From positions 1 to 53,625 of the forward strand of contig CACEKJ010000008.1 of NCBI GenBank assembly GCA_902560045.1: 53,625 nt of DNA, written 5' to 3'. The DNA is from an uncultured Bacteroidota bacterium. Its GTDB lineage: Bacteria; Bacteroidota; Bacteroidia; Flavobacteriales; Flavobacteriaceae. Every line of letters starts with the position of its first letter. Position 1 is the stretch's first letter. Below the pieces are notes generated by a model. That model ran no database searches. It was not told where the DNA came from and saw nothing but the letters and a program-made list of their open reading frames with translations. Positions 1 to 8,869 of the stretch are shown here, in pieces. The translations under genes and the position numbers were made by a program.

Positions 1-2
1 AC

Positions 3-269
3 GGAGCATATGTATTTGGATCACCTCTTTTTGATGAAGTCTCTTTAAATATTCCAGGTCAAAATAAATTTAAAATTTCAGCTAAAAATAATAGTGATGA
101 AAATATTTATATCCAATCCGTTTCACTAAACGGAGAGGATTACAAATATTCTTACATTACTCATAAACAAATTTTAAAGGGAGGTGAATTGAAATTTGTT
201 ATGGGTCCGAATCCAAATAAAAATTTTGGTACAGAAAAAAAATACAGACCTAAATCTATAGTTTATTAA
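3..269 (+). CDS. GH92 alpha-mannosidase, C-terminal fragment
   Basis: This is the last 88 residues of a glycoside hydrolase family 92 protein whose 5' part lies before the window. The reading frame is open from base 3 and stops with TAA at 267-269. It contains the typical GH92 tail, with GSPLFDEVSL near the start, NIYIQSVSLNG in the middle and a THKQILKGGEL segment followed by MGPNPN. The same elements recur in weaker form in the next gene, which begins only 2 bp after this stop, so the two form a tandem pair, probably one operon. GH92 enzymes are calcium-dependent exo-alpha-mannosidases acting on N-glycans or mannans. The specificity cannot be read from the tail. Confidence 0.85.
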   Translation, partial: GAYVFGSPLFDEVSLNIPGQNKFKISAKNNSDENIYIQSVSLNGEDYKYSYITHKQILKGGELKFVMGPNPNKNFGTEKKYRPKSIVY

Positions 270-271
270 AA

Positions 272-2611
272 ATGAAAAAAGCCGTTATTTTTTATTCGTT
301 ATTTTTTATTTTTTTTATTACAAAAACAACAATAGCAAATGAAGATTATGTCAAATATGTAAATCCGTTAATAGGAACCGATACTTCATTTGAACTTTCT
401 AATGGTAATACATATCCTGCAATTGCAAGACCATGGGGAATGAATTTTTGGACACCTCAAACTGGAAAAATGGGTGATGGATGGGGATACACTTACAAAG
501 CAGAGCATATAGTTGGATTTAAGCAAACCCATCAACCAAGTCCATGGATAAATGATTATGCTGCATTTTCTTTAATGCCATCCGTCGGAAAATTATCGGT
601 TCTTGAAGATCAAAGAAAAACAAAATTTAATCATGATAATGAAATTGTTGAGCCTCACTATTATTCTGTTTATTTAGATGACATGAATACAAAAGTTGAA
701 TTTACAGTAACCGAAAGATCTTCGTTTTTTAGATTTCATTTTCCAAGAACTGCAGATGCTAATATTATAATTGATGCATTTTTTAAAAATTCTGAAATCA
801 AAGTAATTCCTAACGAAAATAAAATAATTGGTATTGCTAAAAATAATTCTGGTGGAGTTCCTGAAAACTTTGCAAACTATTTCGTAATTGAATTTGATCG
901 GCCTTTTAAAAAATCTGGTGTATGGGATGGGAAAGGTAATATTATTTCAAAAAATCATTTAAAAGGAAAACATGTTGGTGCCTATGTTTCTTTTAACACT
1001 GAAAAAAAAGATACATCAATCTATCCTCCAATTAAAACGAAGGAGTCTTACAATATAATTGAAGTGAAAGTGTCATCTTCATTTATAAGCCATGAGCAAG
1101 CATGGACAAACCTAAAAAGAGAGTTGCCAGAAAATAAAAACTTTAGTGCAATTCTAGCTGAGGGTCGTAAATCATGGAATAATGAATTATCAAAAATAAA
1201 GGTAGAAACAGAAAATACCCCTTACGGAATTTCAAATAAAACTAAATTTTATTCAAGCTTCTACAGAACCATATTGTTTCCCAGACAATTCCATGAGTAT
1301 AACGAAGATGGTAAGCAAATTCATTACAGCCCATATAACGGCAAAGTCTTAGATGGACCTTTATATACAGATAACGGTTTTTGGGATACATTTAGAGCTG
1401 TTTTTCCTTTTTATACAATATTATATCCTGAAAAACTTGGGGAAATTATGCAAGGTATTATGGTAAACCCGTATAAAGAAAGTGGATGGTTGCCTGAATG
1501 GTCAAGTCCTGGACACCGTGATTGTATGATTGGATCTAATTCTGCCTCTATTATTGCTGAAGCCTATATTAAGGGTATTAAAAATTTTGATATAAATACA
1601 GCTTATAATGGTATTGTAAATAGTTCAGAAAATGAAGGTCCGGTAAGCTCTGTTGGAAGAAAAGGGGCTTTTGAGTATAATAAATTAGGTTATATCCCTT
1701 TTGATTCTTCAATTAACGAAAATGTTGCTAGAACATTAGAATACGCTTACAATGACTTTTCTATATGGAAACTCGCAGTGGAATTAAATCGTCCAAAAGA
1801 TGAAATCAGATTATTTAAAGAAAGAGCTAATAATTATAAAAATGTATTTGATTCATCTACAAATTTTATGAGGGGAAAATTAAAAAATGGAAACTTTCAA
1901 TCTCCTTTTATTCCAGATGCTTGGGGTGGAGCATTCACTGAAGGAAGTTCATGGCATTATACATGGTCTGTTCTACATGACCCACAAGGTCTTATAAATT
2001 TAATGGGTGGAAGAAAAGATTTTGTAAAAAAACTTGATGAAGTTTTTACATCTGAGCCTACGTCTGATTTTTCTTATTATGGATTTAAAATTCATGAAAT
2101 ACTAGAAATGGAGCTGCTAAATATGGGGCAATATGCACATGGAAATCAACCAATTCAGCACGCGATTTATTTTTACAATTATGCTCAAGAGCCGTGGAAA
2201 ACTCAAGAAAAAATAAGATATGTATTAGACAATTTATACGGTGCTGAACCTGACGGATATTGTGGTGACGAGGATAACGGTCAAACTTCAGCTTGGTTTT
2301 TATTTTCCTCATTAGGATTCTATCCTGTAGCACCGGTTACAATGGAATATATTATTGGAAGTCCACTATTTGAATATGCAGAAATTTCATTGCCTAACGG
2401 GGAAAAATTTATTATTGATTCTTCAGAAAATAGTATTGAAAATATATATGTTGACAGTGTAAAACTCAATGAAAAAAATTATAATAAAAATTGGATACAC
2501 CATAAAGATTTGACAAACGGAGGCAAGCTGATGTTTGATATGAAAAACACACCCAATATAAATTGGGGTTCATCAAAAAGCAGTATCCCCTATTCTATGT
2601 CAAATGAGTAA
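272..2611 (+). CDS. GH92 family alpha-mannosidase, secreted
   Basis: A full-length (779 aa) GH92 exo-alpha-mannosidase. The N-terminal 22 residues form a Sec signal peptide, so it acts in the periplasm or outside the cell. Family landmarks are present in order: YPAIARPWGMNFWTPQTG near residue 50, GFKQTHQPSPW near 82, GWLPEW near 405, GNQPIQHAIYFYNY near 622, and the GDEDNGQ block near 664 that carries catalytic-base acidic residues in characterised GH92 enzymes. The gene starts 2 bp after another GH92 gene, suggesting a co-transcribed pair that trims different mannosidic linkages. The C-terminal lobe is shorter and more diverged than in the upstream copy. The family call is secure; the linkage is not known. 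Confidence 0.93.
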   Translation: MKKAVIFYSLFFIFFITKTTIANEDYVKYVNPLIGTDTSFELSNGNTYPAIARPWGMNFWTPQTGKMGDGWGYTYKAEHIVGFKQTHQPSPWINDYAAFSLMPSVGKLSVLEDQRKTKFNHDNEIVEPHYYSVYLDDMNTKVEFTVTERSSFFRFHFPRTADANIIIDAFFKNSEIKVIPNENKIIGIAKNNSGGVPENFANYFVIEFDRPFKKSGVWDGKGNIISKNHLKGKHVGAYVSFNTEKKDTSIYPPIKTKESYNIIEVKVSSSFISHEQAWTNLKRELPENKNFSAILAEGRKSWNNELSKIKVETENTPYGISNKTKFYSSFYRTILFPRQFHEYNEDGKQIHYSPYNGKVLDGPLYTDNGFWDTFRAVFPFYTILYPEKLGEIMQGIMVNPYKESGWLPEWSSPGHRDCMIGSNSASIIAEAYIKGIKNFDINTAYNGIVNSSENEGPVSSVGRKGAFEYNKLGYIPFDSSINENVARTLEYAYNDFSIWKLAVELNRPKDEIRLFKERANNYKNVFDSSTNFMRGKLKNGNFQSPFIPDAWGGAFTEGSSWHYTWSVLHDPQGLINLMGGRKDFVKKLDEVFTSEPTSDFSYYGFKIHEILEMELLNMGQYAHGNQPIQHAIYFYNYAQEPWKTQEKIRYVLDNLYGAEPDGYCGDEDNGQTSAWFLFSSLGFYPVAPVTMEYIIGSPLFEYAEISLPNGEKFIIDSSENSIENIYVDSVKLNEKNYNKNWIHHKDLTNGGKLMFDMKNTPNINWGSSKSSIPYSMSNE

Positions 2612-2616
2612 TTTTG

Positions 2617-2691
2617 TCGGGATGACAGGATTTGAACCTGCGACCCCACGGCCCCCAGCCGTGTGCGCTAACCGGACTGCGCCACATCCCG
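2617..2691 (-). tRNA. tRNA-Pro (anticodon GGG)
   Basis: Read on the minus strand, the 75-nt sequence folds into a complete cloverleaf: a 7-bp acceptor stem (CGGGATG pairing with CATCCCG), a D arm, an anticodon stem CACGG/CCGTG with loop CTGGGGG giving anticodon GGG, and a T arm with TTCAAAT. The discriminator base is A and no CCA is encoded. It lies 5 bp after the stop of the GH92 gene on the opposite strand. Confidence 0.96.
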
Positions 2692-2716
2692 TTTTGACAA
2701 ATATAAATTATATGCT

Positions 2717-3040
2717 ATGAATAAAAAGGTAAATATTAATAATTTAAAATCTAAAGAAATAGTTTCTGGATTTCACGGTAAATTCATAAATGGTAAACAA
2801 ATGACATGGGCTTTTTGGGAGATTGAAAAAAATGCCTCGATACCAAAGCATTCACATATTCATGAACAAATAATGCATGTGGTAAGCGGGAAATTTAACT
2901 TCACAATTAATGACGAAACAAGTACTTTTTGCGAAGGTGATACAATTGTAATCCCCTCAAATGTACCTCACTATGGAACTGCAATAACCAATTGTAAAAT
3001 CATGGATGTATTTAGTCCAAAAAGAGAAGAATATAAATGA
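2717..3040 (+). CDS. Cupin domain protein
   Basis: A 107-aa single-domain cupin without a signal peptide, so cytoplasmic. The first cupin motif is HSHIHEQ at residues 45-51 and the second ends in IPSNVPH at residues 79-85; His45, His47, Gln51 and His85 are the likely metal ligands. The stop overlaps the start of the following SDR gene (ATGA), which implies translational coupling. Small cupins of this type often bind or isomerise sugar or ketoacid ligands, and the pairing with an SDR suggests one small catabolic step, but no substrate can be named. Confidence 0.85.
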   Translation: MNKKVNINNLKSKEIVSGFHGKFINGKQMTWAFWEIEKNASIPKHSHIHEQIMHVVSGKFNFTINDETSTFCEGDTIVIPSNVPHYGTAITNCKIMDVFSPKREEYK

Positions 3041-3822
3041 AAATAAATTTAAAAGATAAAAAAGCACTAATCGGAGGAAGTAGTAAAGGCTTAGGTTATG
3101 CTGTTGCTAAACAACTAGCTGTTTGTGGAGCTACAGTAACATTGGTTTCAAGAAATGAACATTTATTAAAAAAAAATATGATTGAACTAAAAAAGTTGAC
3201 AGGGTTTGATCATAATTATATCGTAGTAGATTATAATGACTCTGATGGGTACAAAAAAATAATCACTGAATTTTTTAAAACAAATTCTGTGGATATTTTG
3301 ATTAATAATACACAGGGGCCTCCAGCAGGAGATGTTTTTAGCGTTAATGAAAATGACTACCAAAAATCTTTTGATCTATTATTTAAAAACACAATTAATA
3401 CAACCAATTCTGCAATAAAAGGAATGAAAAAAAATAATTGGGGAAGGATAATTAATATGACTTCTGTTTCGGTAAAAGAACCTCTTGCCTATCTTGCACT
3501 TTCAAACACTATTAGATCTGCGGTGACCAGTTGGGGGAAAACATTATCTATAGAATCGGGTCAATTTAACATAACTGTAAACAATATTTTAACCGGTTTT
3601 TTTAACACTGAAAGATTAAACCAACTCAACTCTGAAAAGGCAAAAAAATTCAATGTAAGTACCGATGAGGTCTTTGATAAAATGTCTGAAATGGTTCCTT
3701 TAAAAAGAATTGGAGAACCTGAAGAATTTGGATATTTAGTTGCTTTTTTGTCTTCTGATTATGCAGACTATATAAATGGTGCTAACATTCCGATTGATGG
3801 AGGTCTGCTTAAATCAATGTAG
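3037..3822 (+). CDS. SDR family oxidoreductase, atypical active site
   Basis: A 261-aa short-chain dehydrogenase/reductase with the nucleotide-binding motif GGSSKGLG at residues 13-20 and INNTQG replacing the usual NNAG. The C-terminal IPIDGGLLKSM is typical of FabG-like SDRs. The usual YxxxK catalytic pair is absent: the aligned segment reads LALSN (about residues 153-157), with Leu and Asn in place of Tyr and Lys, after an SVSVKEP motif. This matches a known subgroup annotated as 3-oxoacyl-ACP-reductase-like. The gene overlaps the upstream cupin by 4 bp. The cofactor fold is clear; the reaction is not. Confidence 0.85.
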   Translation: MKINLKDKKALIGGSSKGLGYAVAKQLAVCGATVTLVSRNEHLLKKNMIELKKLTGFDHNYIVVDYNDSDGYKKIITEFFKTNSVDILINNTQGPPAGDVFSVNENDYQKSFDLLFKNTINTTNSAIKGMKKNNWGRIINMTSVSVKEPLAYLALSNTIRSAVTSWGKTLSIESGQFNITVNNILTGFFNTERLNQLNSEKAKKFNVSTDEVFDKMSEMVPLKRIGEPEEFGYLVAFLSSDYADYINGANIPIDGGLLKSM

Positions 3823-3826
3823 GAAT

Positions 3827-4534
3827 TTACTCCAAAATTACTGTCCTGTTAGAAGGATTGAATGGCGAGTCAATTAAATTACCCGATGCATCAATTAACT
3901 CTAGTTTAATTTTAATTTCCCCTTTTGGTAAACCTTCGATATAATACGGAGCCCATTCTTCAATGATAAATTCTGTATCTTGAATCGTGGCCTTAACTTT
4001 ATTACCAGTGGATGACAGGTTGGTATTTACAAGATAAAAATCTAAAAGTAGTTTTTCAGTATCAACACCTTTGTAAGTACCTTTTGGTCTACTGTAAAAC
4101 AGAAACTCTTTATTTAAGTCAATTTCATTTTCACCAACTTGGGTTAAAATATATGCATTTGAGTTTTTAACTGATTCATGATAAGATCTAGAAAGGAATG
4201 CTAAAATTACATTACTACTATCTTCAAATTGTTTTGTGAATGTGTCCTCATAGTGCGCTGAATAAGGACCGTTATTTACAATGAAGTGAATATGCTGACC
4301 TTTTGCAGAGTTTGCAAGTTGATAGTCAAAATCTTTAAGAGTCTGCATTCCTAAAATATAATCTGAAACATCAAATGAAAATGTGTAATCATTCTCATCT
4401 ATTTTAATGTCTTCCAAAGAGAGTGAAGAATTAAGATAGGGAGCAGATCCCTCGACTTTTGTTATGGAAATTTGTTTAGAGTTATTACATGAAAATGATA
4501 ACATTAAAGCAACAAAAAAATAAAATTTATTCAT
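3827..4534 (-). CDS. Lipoprotein of unknown function
   Basis: A 235-aa protein with a lipoprotein signal peptide ending in the lipobox LSFSC at about residues 12-16, so anchored in the inner or outer membrane. The mature part is rich in beta-type sequence and acidic residues, and I recognise no family. It converges on the SDR gene with only 4 bp between the two stops. A strong hairpin terminator lies just upstream of its start, separating it from the next minus-strand genes, so it is probably transcribed from its own promoter. Confidence 0.75.
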   Translation of the reverse strand: MNKFYFFVALMLSFSCNNSKQISITKVEGSAPYLNSSLSLEDIKIDENDYTFSFDVSDYILGMQTLKDFDYQLANSAKGQHIHFIVNNGPYSAHYEDTFTKQFEDSSNVILAFLSRSYHESVKNSNAYILTQVGENEIDLNKEFLFYSRPKGTYKGVDTEKLLLDFYLVNTNLSSTGNKVKATIQDTEFIIEEWAPYYIEGLPKGEIKIKLELIDASGNLIDSPFNPSNRTVILE

Positions 4535-4559
4535 ATTATAAATCTAAAAATGTTAGATA

Positions 4560-4587
4560 AAAAAAGCACCCGAATGGGTGCTTTTTT
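4560..4587. terminator. Intrinsic terminator, bidirectional
   Basis: A perfect hairpin AAAAGCACCC-GAAT-GGGTGCTTTT with A-rich and T-rich arms, so it can work on both strands. It sits immediately 3' of the minus-strand NTF2-like gene (stop at 4602), which it most likely terminates. Confidence 0.85.
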
Positions 4588-4601
4588 GGGTTTTTAAGTA
4601 A

Positions 4602-5102
4602 TTATTCAACTGGTGGTGCAGGAGGCAACATCATGTCATAAACAAAAAATCTGTTAACCAATCCGTCAACGATTTCTGCATCAATCATAGAGTTCTTTTT
4701 GACCTCTTCTCCATCAACCGTTAAAGTCATTGAATGGCCAACAACTACCCATGTTGATCCACTTCCGACAGCTTCATAAGGAAGTGCCCAGTATACATCC
4801 CACATTGGGTTTTCAGCTTCAAACCATGCAGTTAGAGCCTCAGCATGCATTTCTTTTCCGTTTATTCTACTACCATCTGGGCCTGCAATTGCAATTTTAT
4901 CTGTTTCCATAGACATAATTGCATCCATGTCTCTTTCGTTATGAGCTTTTATGTAATTCATCCAGATGTCAGTAATATCATCTGAACCAACTACATATTT
5001 TTCACCTTCAGCTCCAGTGAAAAATCCCGCCCCTACTTGTTCAGCAGGTGCATTACAAGCTGTAAATGTTACAGCTAAAATTAAAATAAATAGTTTTTTC
5101 AT
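4602..5102 (-). CDS. NTF2/SnoaL-like (DUF4440-type) lipoprotein
   Basis: A 166-aa lipoprotein with a signal peptide ending in lipobox VTFTAC. The mature part has the features of the NTF2-like superfamily: DIWMNYIKAHNERDMDAIMSM at the start, then a central AWFEAENPMWDVYW strand segment and a C-terminal GLVNRFFVYD strand. Such domains are small alpha+beta cones that bind hydrophobic ligands or act as isomerase-like enzymes; here there is no recognisable catalytic residue. It is followed by a terminator and preceded by a cupin lipoprotein on the same strand, 31 bp away. A paralogue-like NTF2 lipoprotein occurs at 21517-22017. Confidence 0.78.
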   Translation of the reverse strand: MKKLFILILAVTFTACNAPAEQVGAGFFTGAEGEKYVVGSDDITDIWMNYIKAHNERDMDAIMSMETDKIAIAGPDGSRINGKEMHAEALTAWFEAENPMWDVYWALPYEAVGSGSTWVVVGHSMTLTVDGEEVKKNSMIDAEIVDGLVNRFFVYDMMLPPAPPVE

Positions 5103-5133
5103 AGTTTAATTATTATTGTTAGTATTTAAATTT

Positions 5134-5613
5134 TTAGTTGCTAGAGACTTTTACAGGTTGACCTTTTTCACCAAGCCAAGTAACTTGGAAAATTAAGTCT
5201 TCATCACCCGTACTTGAGGATTTATGCCATGTATTGGCAACTCCTAAAAAAGCTGAACCAGGTCCAAATACTTGTTCTTTGGTAACCGTCTTTTCACCAT
5301 CCAAGTCAACTAGAGTGGTATTTTCATCAAATTTAACCGTTAATTCTCCTCGGACTACATACGCAACACCCGTGTATGGATGATAGTGCCATCCTGATTC
5401 AAATCCTTTTTCCCATTGAGCTGTCTGCCCTGTAATTCCGGCCTCACCCTCAGGATAAGTAAAAACATTTCCCATTGGGTCAACAGAGGTTTCTTCCATT
5501 GAAACTCCATTTTCAAAAGGAAAGTCAACATCGTACTTCATATCGGGAACCTGTGTATTTTGAACACATCCCATAAAAATAGAAATTGATAATAGTAATA
5601 ATAGATTTTTCAT
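5134..5613 (-). CDS. Cupin-domain lipoprotein
   Basis: A 159-aa protein with lipobox SIFMGC in an N-terminal signal peptide. The mature domain is a cupin: GWHYHPYTGVAYVVRGELTV gives the first motif (HYH, then a Gly) and a later FLGVANTWHKS segment supplies the second His. It resembles secreted ChrR/RmlC-like cupins of unknown substrate. It lies upstream of the NTF2-like lipoprotein on the same strand with a 31-bp gap, so the two are probably co-transcribed and end at the terminator near 4570. Confidence 0.8.
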   Translation of the reverse strand: MKNLLLLLSISIFMGCVQNTQVPDMKYDVDFPFENGVSMEETSVDPMGNVFTYPEGEAGITGQTAQWEKGFESGWHYHPYTGVAYVVRGELTVKFDENTTLVDLDGEKTVTKEQVFGPGSAFLGVANTWHKSSSTGDEDLIFQVTWLGEKGQPVKVSSN

Positions 5614-5670
5614 AGGTCATTGATTTTTAATACTTACAAGATAAATAAAATTGATGAAATAAATTTAAAA

Positions 5671-5698
5671 AAAAACACCCCTCTAGGGGGTGTTTTAA
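5671..5698. terminator. Intrinsic terminator, bidirectional
   Basis: The hairpin AAAACACCCC-TCTA-GGGGGTGTTTT is flanked by A and T runs. It lies 3' of the minus-strand fasciclin gene (stop at 5723) and separates that gene from the cupin lipoprotein. Confidence 0.85.
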
Positions 5699-5722
5699 AT
5701 TAAAGTGGAAATATTAAATAGT

Positions 5723-6712
5723 TTACGGTAATACTACTGTGTCTATTGCGTGTATAATTCCATTATCAGCTTGAACATCTAGAGCTATAATATTACTTGT
5801 TCTATCATTGTTATCAGTTAAGATTCCTCCTCCAAGATCGTCAAAGTTAAATAGTAAGTTACCTCCTCCAGGAATTGCCTGATCTAAAGAGGTAGTAAAT
5901 TCCATACCTCCAGATAAGTTAACTGAAAGCTGATTTGCGCCAACCACCACATGATATGAAAGAACAGCCGACAAAGTTGGCTCATCAATATCGTTTAAGC
6001 TATTAACTCCTAATTCTGCTAATAAATTCACGAAACCACTGTTAATTGGGGCAAATACAGTAAACGGAGATGGAGCTGATCCTGCAGGAATGCTAAGTAA
6101 TCCAACAAAATTCTGCGTTAAATCATCTCTTGTTAAAGCTTGTACTAAAATCTCAAAATTAGGATCAGCTAAAGCAAAAGTAACAATTGATGGTAATCCA
6201 ATAACACCATCAACAACGTGTACTACTCCATTACTTGCACTTACATCAGCTGTAAGTACGTCCGAAACTCCATTAAAAGATACTCCATTGTCAGTGTTTA
6301 TATACAATGACATATTAGTGCCTGATGCACCGCTAATCGCTTGTGTATTTGCATAGCCATTAGTTAATGAACTTGACTCAACCTCTCCTAAAATTACGTG
6401 GTTAAGCAATACATTTGTTAATACATCAACTGGAATATCTTCTAAGCTTGTCGCATTTATACTAGCTAAAAAAGCGTCAAAAGCATCGTTAGTTGGTGCT
6501 AAAACTGTGTAAGGACCTTGTCCTGTTAATGCAGCATCTAATCCCGTAGCCTGAAGTGCGGCAACCAAAGTACTTAAACTATCTTCTTGGGAAGCGACAT
6601 CAACAATTGAAGAACCTACGCAGCAAATGTCGTTGTTTTCATTATCATCATCACAAGAAAGTGAGAAAAGTGATAAAAATACAATCGCTAAAATTTGAAT
6701 TTGTTTTTTCAT
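5723..6712 (-). CDS. Fasciclin-domain (FAS1) lipoprotein, two domains
   Basis: A 329-aa lipoprotein with lipobox FSLSC after a 19-residue signal peptide, then two FAS1 domains at about residues 37-172 and 175-329. Each has the family pattern: a helix start (SIVDVASQED; SIVTFALADP), the PYTVLAPTNDAF or PFTVFAPINSGF core, a central H-rich strand (LLNHVILGEV; LSYHVVVGA) and a C-terminal NGVVHVVDGVI or NGIIHAIDTVV. FAS1 domains mediate adhesion between cells or to matrix. The gene is bounded downstream by a terminator and stands alone. Confidence 0.93.
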   Translation of the reverse strand: MKKQIQILAIVFLSLFSLSCDDDNENNDICCVGSSIVDVASQEDSLSTLVAALQATGLDAALTGQGPYTVLAPTNDAFDAFLASINATSLEDIPVDVLTNVLLNHVILGEVESSSLTNGYANTQAISGASGTNMSLYINTDNGVSFNGVSDVLTADVSASNGVVHVVDGVIGLPSIVTFALADPNFEILVQALTRDDLTQNFVGLLSIPAGSAPSPFTVFAPINSGFVNLLAELGVNSLNDIDEPTLSAVLSYHVVVGANQLSVNLSGGMEFTTSLDQAIPGGGNLLFNFDDLGGGILTDNNDRTSNIIALDVQADNGIIHAIDTVVLP

Positions 6713-6791
6713 AATTATTTTTTAAATATTTGAATTGTACAATAGACAAACGGCGTGCCAAAAAAAATAAAAATTTGAGGCTGCTAATAAA

Positions 6792-7820
6792 TTAGCTTGG
6801 GAGGTTTTGAATGTTTTTTTGGATAATTAGCCTGCTTATTTTTCCGTTAGACATTGGAAATGAGTCTATTGAAAAAATATCTTTTGGTATTTCATATTGA
6901 TTTAAATCAACAAAAGAGTCTCTATAATTTTCTGGAATATTTTTTTCAAATACCAAAACTACCTTTTGCCCTAACACCTCATCACTAATCGATGAAATAA
7001 TTAATCTATTAGAGAAAAACTTTGCCAATTTAGTTTCGATCTCTTCTGGATTAATCTTAATGCCACCAGAGTTTATTATGAAATCTTTTCTGCCTATCCA
7101 ACTAAATTGTTTAGATGAATGGAGTGTTACAACATCATTTGTTTTAATTGATTCAAAAGACAAGTGTTGTGTATTAATAGCTAAACAACTATTAAATTCA
7201 AAAAACTCAACTCCTGGTAAAGCAGAAAATTTGCCCTCATTTTTAGACAGACATCTAGCGGCAATATGTGTAATTGTTTCAGTCATTCCATAGGTTTCAT
7301 AAACCTTTGATTCTAATTTTAAAATTTTTTCTTTCAAATCATAGCTAACAGGACTACCTCCAACAATGACTGTTTTTACATAATTTATCTTGTCTAAAGA
7401 TTTTTCTAATTGCATTGGGGTAAGGGCAATAAAATCATAAACAGAAGATATTTTTTTAATTGGCTCTGACGAAATAGGGAAAAAATTTAAATCCCATCCC
7501 ATTACCATCGATCTTACAAGCATCATTTTTCCAGCAATATATTCCAGTGGAAGGCAATTTATAACTTTTGACCCCTGCGGTAATTGAAAAAATTTAGCTG
7601 TTAATCTTGCAGAGGAGATCATATCTTTCTTTTTAAGTCTTATGGACTTAGGAGAGCCTGTTGAGCCAGATGTTTTAACAATTATAAAGTCATTCCCATC
7701 AAACCATGAGGTTAAAAAATCATGATAAGGTTTGTTATTTTTAAAATGGGAAACTAAAATCTTTTGTGAATAAGAGATCCCGTCAAGTTTAAAATTTGTA
7801 TTTATTAAATCTGTTGTCAA
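6792..7820 (-). CDS. menE: o-Succinylbenzoate-CoA ligase MenE
   Basis: This ANL-superfamily ligase activates o-succinylbenzoate to its CoA thioester in menaquinone synthesis. The AMP-binding loop is TSGSTGSPK at about residues 50-58, followed by ETYGMTETITH near 176 and GRKDFIINSGG near 240, which hold the adenine and ribose contacts. The catalytic lysine of the C-terminal lid is in NGKISR near residue 327. At 342 aa it is about 100 residues shorter than E. coli MenE and has lost the N-terminal part of the large domain, as is common in Bacteroidota. It is the last gene of the men operon and overlaps menC by 4 bp. Confidence 0.93.
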   Translation of the reverse strand: MTTDLINTNFKLDGISYSQKILVSHFKNNKPYHDFLTSWFDGNDFIIVKTSGSTGSPKSIRLKKKDMISSARLTAKFFQLPQGSKVINCLPLEYIAGKMMLVRSMVMGWDLNFFPISSEPIKKISSVYDFIALTPMQLEKSLDKINYVKTVIVGGSPVSYDLKEKILKLESKVYETYGMTETITHIAARCLSKNEGKFSALPGVEFFEFNSCLAINTQHLSFESIKTNDVVTLHSSKQFSWIGRKDFIINSGGIKINPEEIETKLAKFFSNRLIISSISDEVLGQKVVLVFEKNIPENYRDSFVDLNQYEIPKDIFSIDSFPMSNGKISRLIIQKNIQNLPS

Positions 7821-8869
7821 ATGTTCTTATTGAAAAAATTTAAATCCCAGCTTTTATCATTTTTTAAAACTAATTCATCTCCTTCTATTTCCAACGGAGA
7901 TTGAATATTATTAGAAAATAACATACCAGTCCCTAAGCCTTGCCTTAGATTATTTTCTTTTGTAGCGACCCATTGAGCAATAGCATTTAAACCTACATTA
8001 CTTTCTAGAGCGCTGGTTGCCCACCATTTGATATTTCTTTTTTCAGCAAAATGAATCCACTCATTTGAATCCTTAAACCCTCCGAGTAAGCTTGGTTTTA
8101 ATATTAAAAAATGAGGTTTGATGGTATCCAATAATTTCTCTCTTTCTGAGCTTAAATTAACACCAATAAGTTCTTCATCAAGGGCAATTGGCAAGGGTGA
8201 TAATTTACAAATTTTTGCCATCTCACTGAATTGTTTTGGTTTTATTGGCTGTTCGATTGAGTGAATTGAAAAATCACTCAATCTTTTTAATTTTTCTAAT
8301 GCAGTCTCGTTACTAAAGGCGCCGTTAGCGTCCAATCTTATCTCTAAATCTTTTTTAGAAAATTCTTTTCTTAAATTTCTAAGTAAGTTGATTTCACTTT
8401 CAAATTCAAGTGATCCAACTTTTAATTTTAAACAATTAAAGCCACTTTCTAATTTGCTTTTTATTTGTTTTTTCATAAATGCGATTTCACCCATCCATAT
8501 CAGTCCATTAATTGGGATCCCTTTTTCATTATTGCTAAAATCTGAATTAAATAAATGAAACGGTGTATCAAACCCCTCTATACCTTTATGCGCGGTCTCT
8601 ATTGCAAATTTAACGGCTGGAAATTGATTATAACTTTCGTAATTTATCTGCTCACCTTTTGAAATATCATTACAGACTTTCTTTAGTTTTAATTCAATTT
8701 CATGAATATTATCTAAACTTAATCCTGGAATTATACTACATTCTCCAATACCGAAACTTTTTGCATCCTTTAAAACTAGAAACCAGCTATCTTTTTTTGA
8801 AAGAACATCCCTAGATGTTTTTCCAGGCATTATAAAGTTTAAAGTATGTCTAAAAAAACTTGCTTTCAT
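7817..8869 (-). CDS. menC: o-Succinylbenzoate synthase MenC
   Basis: An enolase-superfamily enzyme that dehydrates SHCHC to o-succinylbenzoate. The superfamily residues are visible: CLKLKVG (KxK base) near residue 147, RLDANGA near 178, EQP near 206 and LDEE near 229 as magnesium ligands, and LKPSLLGG near 262 with the second Lys. I chose the ATG at 8869, which starts MKASFFRHTLNF like other flavobacterial MenC proteins. An in-frame ATG at 8887 adds only MLFFLL and would extend further into menA. The gene overlaps the end of menA by about 20 bp and menE by 4 bp, so translation is likely coupled. Confidence 0.92.
   Translation of the reverse strand: MKASFFRHTLNFIMPGKTSRDVLSKKDSWFLVLKDAKSFGIGECSIIPGLSLDNIHEIELKLKKVCNDISKGEQINYESYNQFPAVKFAIETAHKGIEGFDTPFHLFNSDFSNNEKGIPINGLIWMGEIAFMKKQIKSKLESGFNCLKLKVGSLEFESEINLLRNLRKEFSKKDLEIRLDANGAFSNETALEKLKRLSDFSIHSIEQPIKPKQFSEMAKICKLSPLPIALDEELIGVNLSSEREKLLDTIKPHFLILKPSLLGGFKDSNEWIHFAEKRNIKWWATSALESNVGLNAIAQWVATKENNLRQGLGTGMLFSNNIQSPLEIEGDELVLKNDKSWDLNFFNKNI

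Noticed and set aside
4730-4912. Plus-strand 60-aa frame inside the NTF2-like lipoprotein gene
   Set aside because: It is antisense to a real gene and has no start or family support.
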